Assembly: GCA_030038885.1 (NCBI GenBank)
Contig: JASHQY010000175.1
Coordinates: forward strand, 1 to 34,862
DNA length: 34,862 nucleotides
Direction: 5' to 3'
DNA from: Thermoplasmata archaeon
Lineage (GTDB): Archaea > Thermoplasmatota > Thermoplasmata > Lutacidiplasmatales > UBA184
This document shows positions 25,944 to 32,733 of the stretch, in pieces. The translations under genes were made by a program, and so were the position numbers. The notes beneath the pieces are model-generated. The model saw only the letters and a program-made list of their open reading frames with translations, was not told the origin of the DNA and searched no databases. How positions within the stretch are numbered: position 1 is the first letter of the stretch; each line of letters begins with the position of its first letter.

Positions 25944-25963
25944 CCGCCGGAGCGGGGAACGCC

Positions 25964-26743
25964 GTGGGCGAGCTCGCGTTCATCGGCCTCGGCCTGGGGG
26001 ACGAGCGCGGCCTCTCGGCGCGGGCGTGGGAGGCCCTGCGCGCGGCCGACGAAGTCTTCGCCGAGGAGTACACCGCGACCGCGCCCGCCGGGACCCTCGA
26101 TCGCCTCCGCGCCGAGCTCCGGCGGCCGGTCGAGGTCCTCGACCGGCCCCTGGTCGAGTCCGAGACGCCGCTGCTCGGCGCGCTCGCGCGATCGCCCCGC
26201 GTCGCGCTGATCGTGGTCGGCGACCCGTTCGCGGCGACGACCCACGTGGCCCTGCGGCTCGCCGCCGAGCGGGCCGGGCACTCGTGGACGTACCTCCCGA
26301 ACGCGAGCATCCTCACCGCGGCGGCCGGTTGGCTCGGGTTCATCCACTACCGCTTCGGCCGCACGGTCTCCCTGCCGTTCCCGTCGCCCGGTTTCGAGCC
26401 GCGCTCCCCGCTCGAGCAGATCGGCGCGAACCGGGAGCGCGATCTCCACACGCTCGTCCTGCTCGACCTGCGCCCCGACGAGGGACGCTACCTGACGGCG
26501 AGCGAGGCGCTGCGGATCCTCCGGGAGCGCGACCCCGACCGGCGCGTCCTTCCGCCGACCGCCGACGTGGCGGTCGCCGCCCGGGTCGGGCGGCCGGACG
26601 CCGCGGGCTGGTTCGGTTCCGTCGACGAGCTCGCGCGGCTCGAGTTCGGGCCGCCCCTGCACGCGCTCGTCGTGCCGGCGCGGGAGCTCCACTTCGAGGA
26701 GTCCGCGGCGCTCGAGCGGTACCGCTGGCCCCGGCGCGTCTAG
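25964..26743 (+). CDS. dphB: Diphthine synthase
   Basis: The 259-aa SAM-dependent methyltransferase methylates the precursor of diphthamide on archaeal elongation factor 2. It has the tetrapyrrole-methylase-like fold: FIGLGLGDERGLSARAWEAL at the start (the family GLGL motif), ADEVFAEEYT, VALIVVGDPFAATTH and NASILTAAAGWLG. The length is that of the family. GTG at 25964 puts the first strand at residue 3. It starts 20 nt after the universal stress protein gene and so may belong to the kdp transcript. It overlaps the convergent receiver gene by 4 nt. Confidence 0.93.
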   Translation: MGELAFIGLGLGDERGLSARAWEALRAADEVFAEEYTATAPAGTLDRLRAELRRPVEVLDRPLVESETPLLGALARSPRVALIVVGDPFAATTHVALRLAAERAGHSWTYLPNASILTAAAGWLGFIHYRFGRTVSLPFPSPGFEPRSPLEQIGANRERDLHTLVLLDLRPDEGRYLTASEALRILRERDPDRRVLPPTADVAVAARVGRPDAAGWFGSVDELARLEFGPPLHALVVPARELHFEESAALERYRWPRRV

Positions 26744-27135
26744 GTCCGCGGCGTGCCCGAGGGGGGCGGGAGCAGCGCCTCCGCGAACTGGCGGATCCGG
26801 AACGGACGGAGCAGGACGACGTCCGGCCCCTGGTCTCCGGTCAGCGTCGGGGGACGTGACGCGGGCGCGACGAGGATCACCCGGAGCGCCGGCGCGACGC
26901 GGCGGGCCTCGCGGACCAGCGACCCCGAGCTGCCCTCGGCCAGGTTCACGTCCGCCACCAGGAGCGTGGGGGAGTGCTCCCGGATCAGTTCGAGGCACTG
27001 GGTCGCGCCCTCGGCCTCGCCGTCGACGCGGAAGTGGTGCAGGCGGAGCAGCCCCCGCAGGAGGACGCGGGTCTCCTCGTCACCGGCAGCAACGACAGCG
27101 GACGCCGTCGGGGCGCTCGAGTCGACCATTTCCAT
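26740..27135 (-). CDS. Single-domain receiver protein, atypical
   Basis: The product is 131 aa and consists of a response-regulator-like alpha/beta domain alone. An acidic residue at position 19 (AGDEET) and D62 in LLVADVNL correspond to the metal-binding and phosphoacceptor Asp. The usual Thr/Ser after strand 4 is Ala (VILVAPAS) and the usual Lys is Arg (LLRPF, R110). These changes suggest that phosphorylation-driven switching is altered. There is no output domain and no histidine kinase gene in view. Start ATG 27135 or 27126. It converges with dphB with a 4-nt overlap. Confidence 0.65.
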   Translation of the reverse strand: MEMVDSSAPTASAVVAAGDEETRVLLRGLLRLHHFRVDGEAEGATQCLELIREHSPTLLVADVNLAEGSSGSLVREARRVAPALRVILVAPASRPPTLTGDQGPDVVLLRPFRIRQFAEALLPPPSGTPRT

Positions 27136-27215
27136 TGACCGGCCGCATTTGGCCTCCCGAGGGCCCGCTTGCTGGTCAGTAGAGGTAGGTACACCGTCAA
27201 GTATTTTTGTTTACC

Positions 27216-27357
27216 CCGCGAAACGCGGCGCGCGCGGTGCCGCGCGGCGTCGCGAAATGCTCGCGACGGGCCCGCCCGCAAGGGCGCGCCGCTCCTGGGG
27301 GGCGGGCGTTCGCGACGGTCCCGAGCCGGCGGTTCCCCCTCTCGGGACCGAGGGAAC
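27216..27357. ncRNA. Candidate structured RNA or repeat island
   Basis: Five perfect inverted repeats follow one another: 27216-27228 (5-3-5), 27231-27246 (7-2-7), 27248-27268 (8-5-8), 27273-27286 (5-4-5 with plus-strand loop GCAA, a GNRA tetraloop) and 27316-27350 (10-15-10). A competing 6-bp pairing joins 27332-27337 with 27352-27357. No open reading frame here looks real. The spacer (27136-27417) also has an AT-rich tract GTATTTTTGTTTA at 27201-27213. It may be a structured RNA, a nucleoid or termination site, or the receiver-gene leader. The call as RNA is tentative. Confidence 0.35.
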
Positions 27358-27417
27358 GTGCACCCGAGGACCGATCCCGGAGCGCATCGGCCGAACTCTC
27401 GAGACGGAGCCGGCGGC

Positions 27418-28803
27418 TCACGGGGAGTGCCGGTCCAGCCATTCCGATAGCGCCGCGAGGTCCAACGCGAACCCGCCCGCGCGCGTGAGCTCGGCGGCCG
27501 CCGCGCGGGTCACGGGACGTCGGCCGACGACGAACGGCCGCACGGGAAGGTATTGGGTCCGCTCCAGCAGCGCCAGTTTTCCGAGGAGTCGATGGACGTC
27601 GGTGGACCCGAATGGTCGACGGCTCCACTTCACTTCGCCGGCCCAGATCTCCCGAGAGCCGCGCAAGATTAGGTCGATCTCCGCGCCGGTTCGGTTCCAC
27701 CATCGCCCCATTTCGAGCGCGTCGATCGGATGTCCCGCGATCTCACCGCCGTTCGCCGCGCGCAGCACGCTGCGGACCACCCGCTCGAAGACCCGGCCCA
27801 CGTGGGCGTCCAGTTCGCCCTCGATCTGCTTCCAAACGGCCTCCGCGCGCCCGAGCTGCAACTCGGATCGGTGAGGGAAGACGAACCGATAGTAGAATTC
27901 GAAGAAGGGATCCCGGAACACGTACCTCGCGGGCCGGCGAACGCCACCGACCGGCGTCTCCATCTCGACCAGATCGAGACCGTCGCGGAGCTCTTCGAGG
28001 TAGGGGGCGAGCCCTCCCTTGGGAACGCCGACGCGAGCTTCCAGATCGGCGAGGAGGTGGGTCCCCTGCCCGATCTCATAGAGGATACTGTTGGGTCGAG
28101 CGGGGGCCCGCATCTCGAGGCGCAGGAGCTCCTGGGGCTCTTCGGCCAAGGGAGCAGTCGGATCGAGCAGCGCGCGCCGGACCGCGGCACCGAGCGGGAG
28201 ACTTTGGGACAACGTGTGGTAGAACGGGGTCCCGCCGAAGACCGCGTACCGCCGGATCCGCTCCTCCTCGGGAAGGTCGGGGTAGAGCCGCCGGACGGCG
28301 GGATACTCGAAGGGCTCCAGACGCAGCGAGCCGGTCAGGCGACCGTAGAGGGGGCCCCGCGAGGACTCGGCCAGGCGGCCCATCATCCCCACGCTGCTTC
28401 CCGAGAGGATCACGTGGGGCCCCTCGGTCCGCCACTTCGCGTCCCATCGCGCTTGGAGCCGCGTCACGGCCTGCGGATCGCTCGTGAGGATCCGCTGGAA
28501 CTCATCCCAGACCAGTACCCGGGGGCGGATTTCCTCTACGTGATCGAAGAAGGCGTCCCAGTCGCGGTAGGGTCGCCGGATCGTGTGCTCCTGCCGCCCG
28601 ATCTGGTCCGACATCGAAGCGAGCTGCCAGCGACGATCCGCGTCGTCGGCGGTGAGCAACACGCCTCCCTCGGCGAGGATCACCCGTCGGAGCAGCTCGG
28701 TCTTGCCCACGCGTCGGCGCCCGAACAGCCGGACCAGCTGGGGCGTTCGGCTCGCGAGCAGCGTTCGGAGGGCCCGAATCTCCGACGTCCGGTCCACGAA
28801 CAT
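27418..28803 (-). CDS. Archaeal ATPase with DUF234/nuclease-like C-terminus
   Basis: The product is 461 aa from the ATG at 28803 (a TTG at 28812 is less likely). It belongs to the archaeal ATP-binding protein family that joins an ATPase_2 domain with DUF234. Walker A is GRRRVGKT at 28-35, Walker B is LVWDEF (about 97-102), and SGSSVGMM is sensor-like. A winged-helix part follows (EEPQELLRLE ... GGLAPYLEELRDGLDLVE). The C-terminal part has FEFYYRFVFPHRSEL and then EIDLI with EVKW 12 residues on, resembling a PD-(D/E)xK nuclease core. The role is unknown; related genes are often seen in mobile or variable regions. Its promoter is much more AT-rich than the rest of the window. Confidence 0.82.
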   Translation of the reverse strand: MFVDRTSEIRALRTLLASRTPQLVRLFGRRRVGKTELLRRVILAEGGVLLTADDADRRWQLASMSDQIGRQEHTIRRPYRDWDAFFDHVEEIRPRVLVWDEFQRILTSDPQAVTRLQARWDAKWRTEGPHVILSGSSVGMMGRLAESSRGPLYGRLTGSLRLEPFEYPAVRRLYPDLPEEERIRRYAVFGGTPFYHTLSQSLPLGAAVRRALLDPTAPLAEEPQELLRLEMRAPARPNSILYEIGQGTHLLADLEARVGVPKGGLAPYLEELRDGLDLVEMETPVGGVRRPARYVFRDPFFEFYYRFVFPHRSELQLGRAEAVWKQIEGELDAHVGRVFERVVRSVLRAANGGEIAGHPIDALEMGRWWNRTGAEIDLILRGSREIWAGEVKWSRRPFGSTDVHRLLGKLALLERTQYLPVRPFVVGRRPVTRAAAAELTRAGGFALDLAALSEWLDRHSP

Positions 28804-28822
28804 GAATATCAACTAGTATTCG

Positions 28823-28836
28823 ATATAATATATATT
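28823..28836 (-). promoter_or_regulatory. AT-rich promoter of the ATPase gene
   Basis: The minus strand has an uninterrupted AT run with TATATTATATC about 20-34 nt before the ATG at 28803. The whole stretch 28803-28848 is nearly all A/T, in sharp contrast to its surroundings. The sequence around it is also partly palindromic. Confidence 0.55.
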
Positions 28837-28960
28837 ATTATCTTTATTGGGTGCCCCCTCCTTGGCGCCCAGGGTCGAGGGGCGCGGGGGGCTGCAGGGA
28901 GCGGGTCGTGAACGGTCCTCTCGGGCCGATTCCGGGCGCCATCGCGCGACGCCGTGGGCA

Positions 28961-30535
28961 TCAGGTCCCGGAGGACGTCGCCGGAGCGGGGGTCCCCTCG
29001 CGCTCGCCCCAGTCCGCGACCCCCGCCGCCTGCAGCAGGGCGTCGAGGGCCGCGTGGTAGCGGTCCGCCGGAGCGGCGAGCGTCGAGCGGGCCCGGTCCG
29101 CGAGCGCGCTCCCGAACTCCTGCTCGGTCTTCGAGAACTGCCAGGCGTGGGCGCCGCCGCGGCCCAGCGCGGTGAGGAGGCCGAACGCGAGGCCCCGCTC
29201 CTTGCCCTCCTGGGGGAGCGACTGGAGGATCGTCCGCTCCGCCGCCGAGTTGCCGTGGACCCGGTACTCGCGGGCGACGCGGTCGACCCACGCCGCCTCC
29301 CGCGCGAGGCGGCGGTAGCGCGGCAGCTCGTCGAGGACCTGGCGCTCCTCGGTCCGACGCTGCGCCCGCTTCAGGATCTCGGCGACCCGTCCCGGGGCCC
29401 CCCGCGCTTCGTCGATCATCCGCCGGGCCTCGGTCGGGTCGGTGACGATCGTGCGCACGATGACCTCGGAGTGCTCCGGCCAGAGCCGCTCGAGCGCGCG
29501 GCTCGCCGACGGTTCGTCGACCTCGAAGTAGCCCGGCACGTCCTTCAACGCCCGCTCGACGGCCCGCCGCTCGATCGTGGTCGCGTCGAGGGCCTCGAGG
29601 AACGCCTCCGCGCGGGCGCCGTAGCACACGCCGCCCGCGACGTACGTCGGGCGCGACGTGCCCTCGATCCGGGGGCGGAGCTCGTCGCCGTAGGCGTCGA
29701 TCAGCTGGGCATCGGACAGGCGGCCGAGCTCGTAGCGCTGGCGCAACGCGCGCGGGAGCTCGGGCAGCCGAGCGTGGACGCATTCGGGTCCGCCCTCGCA
29801 CCGCACGTTCCAGACGACGTCGACGGGGAACTCGGCGCTCGGGTCCGGGACCGCGGCCCCGTCCGAGACGCTCGCGAGGAGGTGGCGCTCCGCCTTCGCG
29901 CACTTCCGGCAGACGCGGAACGCGGTGCCGGCGCCCGGCCAGGCGACCTCGAGGTATGGCCGCGGCTCGTTCTGCTTCAGGTGGGGGCAGAGGAAGAGGT
30001 GCTTCGCCGGGTCCTCGATCAGCCGGTACGGCAGGTCGGCGACGCGCTCGGCCCGGAACTCCTCGGGCGGCGCCGGCGACCGTCCCGAGCACCAGAGGGT
30101 CTTGCGCGTCGCGAAGAAATGGAATCCCTTGCGCGCCCAGTCGACGTAGCCGAGCAGGAGGCGACCGGGATCGTCCGATTGCTGGACCGCGACCTCGGTC
30201 TCCCGCGGCGCGCGGGCGAGCGCGGCGTACGAGGCCTCCCCGTCGGGCAGGGGGAACGAGACGACCGCCGGCGTCCCGGGGTCGAGGTAGAACTTCAGCA
30301 GCCCCGCGTACGAGCGCACGAGCGGATCGCCCCAGTGCGACGCGCGCTCGAGCCGCTTCGCGTCGTCCCGCTCCTGGCGCACCGCCTCGAGGTCGGACCG
30401 CAGGCGATCGAACCGGTCGGGAGGGCAGTCGGCGGTCCGGCGCGGGAGGAGCGGCTCGACCGACTCGCGGAGGACCTTCGCCCGGGCGACGAGGTCGTGC
30501 TCCCGGACCCCCGACCCTCGACGGATGCGCGGCAC
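28961..30535 (-). CDS. Uncharacterised 524-aa protein with zinc-binding motif
   Basis: I do not recognise the family. The N-terminal 65 residues are helical and charged. Residues 85-150 form a mixed domain with GYVDWARKGFHFFATRKTLWCSG. A zinc-ribbon-like pattern follows: CPH at 183-185 and CRKC at 209-212, 24 residues apart. A second Cys pair, C246 and C252, lies in RCEGGPECVHARLP. The C-terminal 200 residues are helical, with two Arg/Glu-rich stretches, and end in a Ser/Thr-rich tail. There is no signal peptide or membrane helix, so it is cytoplasmic. The start is GTG at 30535, below the TATA-like GAATATG at 30571-30577. It is downstream of guaAA after 60 nt. Confidence 0.7.
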   Translation of the reverse strand: MPRIRRGSGVREHDLVARAKVLRESVEPLLPRRTADCPPDRFDRLRSDLEAVRQERDDAKRLERASHWGDPLVRSYAGLLKFYLDPGTPAVVSFPLPDGEASYAALARAPRETEVAVQQSDDPGRLLLGYVDWARKGFHFFATRKTLWCSGRSPAPPEEFRAERVADLPYRLIEDPAKHLFLCPHLKQNEPRPYLEVAWPGAGTAFRVCRKCAKAERHLLASVSDGAAVPDPSAEFPVDVVWNVRCEGGPECVHARLPELPRALRQRYELGRLSDAQLIDAYGDELRPRIEGTSRPTYVAGGVCYGARAEAFLEALDATTIERRAVERALKDVPGYFEVDEPSASRALERLWPEHSEVIVRTIVTDPTEARRMIDEARGAPGRVAEILKRAQRRTEERQVLDELPRYRRLAREAAWVDRVAREYRVHGNSAAERTILQSLPQEGKERGLAFGLLTALGRGGAHAWQFSKTEQEFGSALADRARSTLAAPADRYHAALDALLQAAGVADWGEREGTPAPATSSGT

Positions 30536-30545
30536 CGGCGTTCCT

Positions 30546-30563
30546 CCCCGCGAGCGAGCGGGG
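30546..30563. promoter_or_regulatory. Inverted repeat at the predicted start of the 524-aa gene transcript
   Basis: CCCCGC-GAGCGA-GCGGGG is a perfect 6-bp inverted repeat with a 6-nt loop. It lies between the TATA-like GAATATG (30571-30577, minus) and the GTG start at 30535, covering the expected transcription start. It may be an operator or an RNA hairpin. Confidence 0.4.
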
Positions 30564-30595
30564 GGCCGTACATATTCCCGAGGGTGCGGCCGGGG

Positions 30596-31159
30596 CTACC
30601 GATGGCAGGCCGCGAGGAAGTGGCGGAACATCTCGCGCCCCCCTTCGGTCGGCTCGACCTCGGGGTGGAACTGGACCCCCCAGATCGCCTTCGTCGGGTG
30701 GCTCATCGCCTCGACCGCGCAGGCGGCGGAGTGCGCGAGGACCGTCCAGCCGGCGGGCGCCTCCGCGACCTGGTCGTTGTGGTTCGCCCAGACCCGGAAC
30801 CGTGGGGGGAGGCCCGCGAACAACGGGTGGTCGGGCCGGTCGACCGTCAGGTCGACCGCGCCGAACTCGGCGGAGGCCGTCCGGAGCTTCCCCCCGAAGT
30901 GCCGGCCGAGGTACTCGTGCCCGAGGCAGATCGCGAGCACCGGCACGTCGACCGAATCGATCCAGTCCCCGACGCGGCCGAGCGGCGCGTCGCTGCCCTC
31001 GAGGCTGAGCGCGCCGCCCGAGAGCACGATCCCGTCGGCGTGGAGCTCGGCGAAGGGGGTCGTGTTCGGCACGATCGTCGTCTCGGCGCCGAGGTCGCGG
31101 AGGACCCGCCATTCCCGATGGGTCCACTGCCCCCCGTTGTCCAGGACCGGGATCCTCAC
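30596..31159 (-). CDS. guaAA: GMP synthase, glutamine amidotransferase subunit (GuaAA)
   Basis: The 187-aa class I amidotransferase supplies ammonia for the conversion of XMP to GMP. The catalytic Cys is C78 in AICLGHEYLG, and the His-Glu pair is H165 and E167 in FHPEVEPTE. NGGQWTHREWRVLRDLGA near the N-terminus fits the archaeal GuaA subunit A. As in most archaea the ATP-pyrophosphatase half is a separate gene, not in the window. Start GTG at 31159, overlapping the stop of the upstream membrane-protein gene by 4 nt (GTGA), so the genes are co-transcribed and probably coupled. Confidence 0.92.
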   Translation of the reverse strand: MRIPVLDNGGQWTHREWRVLRDLGAETTIVPNTTPFAELHADGIVLSGGALSLEGSDAPLGRVGDWIDSVDVPVLAICLGHEYLGRHFGGKLRTASAEFGAVDLTVDRPDHPLFAGLPPRFRVWANHNDQVAEAPAGWTVLAHSAACAVEAMSHPTKAIWGVQFHPEVEPTEGGREMFRHFLAACHR

Positions 31160-31512
31160 GGCGTTCCCTCCTTCGGCGGGTCCGCGGGGTCGGACTTCGC
31201 CGGCGGCGGCTCGCGACGCTCGAGCGCGGCGCGGAGCTCGCGGACCTCGGTCCGCATCCGCAGCATCTCCTCCTCGAACGGCGTGAACCCCTGGGGGCGG
31301 AGGATCCGCGCGGAGACGTAGATCCCGATGAAGATCGCGCCGACCAGCGCGAGGACGGTCGTGAACACGAGCGCGAAGACGAGGGTGTACGGGTCGCCGA
31401 ACGCGGCGACGACGGGGAGCGTGAACACGCGGGTGATCTCCGCGAACTCGACGATCACGAGGCCGAGGATCAGCGCCGTCCAGAACAGGAGCACCGCGCG
31501 CGAAGGGTTCAC
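31156..31512 (-). CDS. Small membrane protein with coiled-coil tail
   Basis: The product is 118 aa. Two hydrophobic helices at about 6-30 and 42-70 (LVFALVFTTVLALVGAIFIGIY) are followed by a charged helix EEEMLRMRTEVRELRAALE of coiled-coil type and a Pro/Lys/Asp-rich end. The start is GTG at 31512, in a GTGA overlap with the preceding gene, and the stop overlaps guaAA. Unknown family. The coupling to UbiX and GuaAA genes is the only context clue; the same pairing with the neighbouring secreted protein suggests a membrane complex. Confidence 0.7.
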   Translation of the reverse strand: MNPSRAVLLFWTALILGLVIVEFAEITRVFTLPVVAAFGDPYTLVFALVFTTVLALVGAIFIGIYVSARILRPQGFTPFEEEMLRMRTEVRELRAALERREPPPAKSDPADPPKEGTP

Positions 31513-32096
31513 GGAGTCCCTCCGGTGCCGACGTAGCTGAGCAGGATCGGGACCGGGAGGTCGACGACCGGGGTCGAGAACCCTCCGATGCCGGGGGTCG
31601 CCGAGACGACCGTGAGGATCTCGGTCGTCGAGCCGATCGGCGTGCTGAGGTTGAACGCGAGGAGCCCCGCGTAGAGCGAGTTGACCCCGTTCGCGGTGTA
31701 GAGCGCGGTGACGTTCACGGCGACCGGGTCCTCGTACGCCGCGCGGTCGACCGAGAGGACCGACGAGCCGTTGACCCAGTCGGTCCAGTTGAGGGGCCCG
31801 GTCGGGAACGACCCGGTCCACGCGAAGCCGAACGCGAACCCGAGGTTCACCTCCGCGTAGCGCGCGGTCGTGCTGAGCCCCCGGACGTAGTAGTGCGTCG
31901 AATTGTTCCCGGGCAGCGCGTCCACGACCAGTTCGGGCTGCGCCAGCACGCCCCCGCTCGGGGACTGGCCGGTCAGGACCGGCGTCGCGATGATCAGCAC
32001 GACGAGCAGCAGCGCCACCCCGACGAACGGCAGGGGGGCGAGCTCCTCGAGGCGGCGTCGGCCGCTCGAGAACGAGCCTCGCCCGGCCGCGCTCAC
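31509..32096 (-). CDS. Secreted or membrane-anchored protein, unknown
   Basis: The product is 195 aa with a basic N-terminus and one hydrophobic helix at about 21-43 (LPFVGVALLLVVLIIATPV). The extracytoplasmic domain holds about five N-x-S/T sites (NNST, NWT, NGS, NVT, NLS). The domain is beta-rich with alternating polar and hydrophobic residues. Unknown family. The start GTG at 32096 overlaps the ubiX stop by 4 nt, and its own stop overlaps the next gene by 4 nt, so it sits in a tightly coupled four-gene operon. Confidence 0.7.
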   Translation of the reverse strand: MSAAGRGSFSSGRRRLEELAPLPFVGVALLLVVLIIATPVLTGQSPSGGVLAQPELVVDALPGNNSTHYYVRGLSTTARYAEVNLGFAFGFAWTGSFPTGPLNWTDWVNGSSVLSVDRAAYEDPVAVNVTALYTANGVNSLYAGLLAFNLSTPIGSTTEILTVVSATPGIGGFSTPVVDLPVPILLSYVGTGGTP

Positions 32097-32668
32097 GAGG
32101 TCCCCTCCTTCCAGCCCCGGTACAGATGGTGCGGGACGCCGAGCTGCTCCAGCACCTTGCCGGCGAGATAGGCGGTCTGGTCGTCGACCGTTCTCGGGTG
32201 GAGATAGTACGGCGGCGCCGCGTCGAGCACGACCGCGCCCAGCTCGCTCAGGGTCGTCAGGTGCCGCAGGAGCGTCGTCGGCAGCGGGGTCTCCCGCGGG
32301 ACGACCACGAGCCGTCGCCGTTCCTTCAAATGGACGTGGGCCGCCCGCGTGAGAAGGGTGTCCGCGAGGCCGAGGGCGACCTTCGCGGCCGTGTGCGACG
32401 AGCACGGCACGATCACCATCCCGCGGGTCGGCCGCGAACCGCTCGCGATCGGGGCGGTGAGGTCGTGGTCGGAGTAGACGTGTGCGGCCCGCGGCGCGAG
32501 CGCGGCGGGGTCGAGATCGCACTCGGCGCGCAGCACCGCGACCGCGCCGTCGGAGAGCACGAGCGCGACCGGCACCCGCGCCTCGGCGAGCGCATCGAGC
32601 ACGCGGACGGCGATCGGGGCGCCGCTCGCCCCCGAAACGCCCACGACGATCGGAGGTTCGTCGGCCAC
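32093..32668 (-). CDS. ubiX: UbiX flavin prenyltransferase
   Basis: The 191-aa flavoprotein makes prenylated FMN from FMN and dimethylallyl phosphate, the cofactor of UbiD decarboxylases. VGVSGASGAPIAVRVLDAL is the N-terminal flavin loop, followed by IVPCSSHTAAKVALGLADTLLTRAA and LVVVPRETPL, all typical. PPYYLHPRTVDDQTAYLAGKVLEQLG closes the protein (core motif PPYYLHPRTVDD). In archaea UbiX feeds the anhydromevalonate phosphate decarboxylase of the archaeal mevalonate route; that gene is not in the window. Start GTG at 32668. It is divergent from the thiolase gene and heads the operon with guaAA. Confidence 0.93.
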   Translation of the reverse strand: MADEPPIVVGVSGASGAPIAVRVLDALAEARVPVALVLSDGAVAVLRAECDLDPAALAPRAAHVYSDHDLTAPIASGSRPTRGMVIVPCSSHTAAKVALGLADTLLTRAAHVHLKERRRLVVVPRETPLPTTLLRHLTTLSELGAVVLDAAPPYYLHPRTVDDQTAYLAGKVLEQLGVPHHLYRGWKEGTS

Positions 32669-32705
32669 GCGGCTCCCCGTCCTTAAGAGGCTTCAGCGAC
32701 TTCGC

Positions 32706-32714
32706 CGATAAGAC
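32706..32714 (+). promoter_or_regulatory. TATA-like box of the thiolase gene
   Basis: CGATAAGAC at about 20-28 nt before the GTG at 32734 fits leaderless spacing. The divergent ubiX gene shares the 65-nt spacer, which also holds CCTTAAGAGG at 32681-32690. Confidence 0.4.
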
Positions 32715-32733
32715 GATTCGCGGGGCGGACACG

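Noticed and set aside
27169..27450. Short frames in the inverted-repeat spacer, on both strands
   Set aside because: They are Arg-rich, differ between frames without a convincing start, and overlap the strong dyads. No recognisable protein is formed.
28803..28850. The AT-rich stretch as an attachment site or insertion scar
   Set aside because: No flanking direct repeats, transposase or integrase gene is visible. It is better explained as the ATPase promoter.
28847..31321. An 824-aa plus-strand frame
   Set aside because: It is antisense to the unknown 524-aa gene and guaAA, has Arg/Glu/Asp-biased low-complexity sequence and no domain; the minus-strand genes are well supported.
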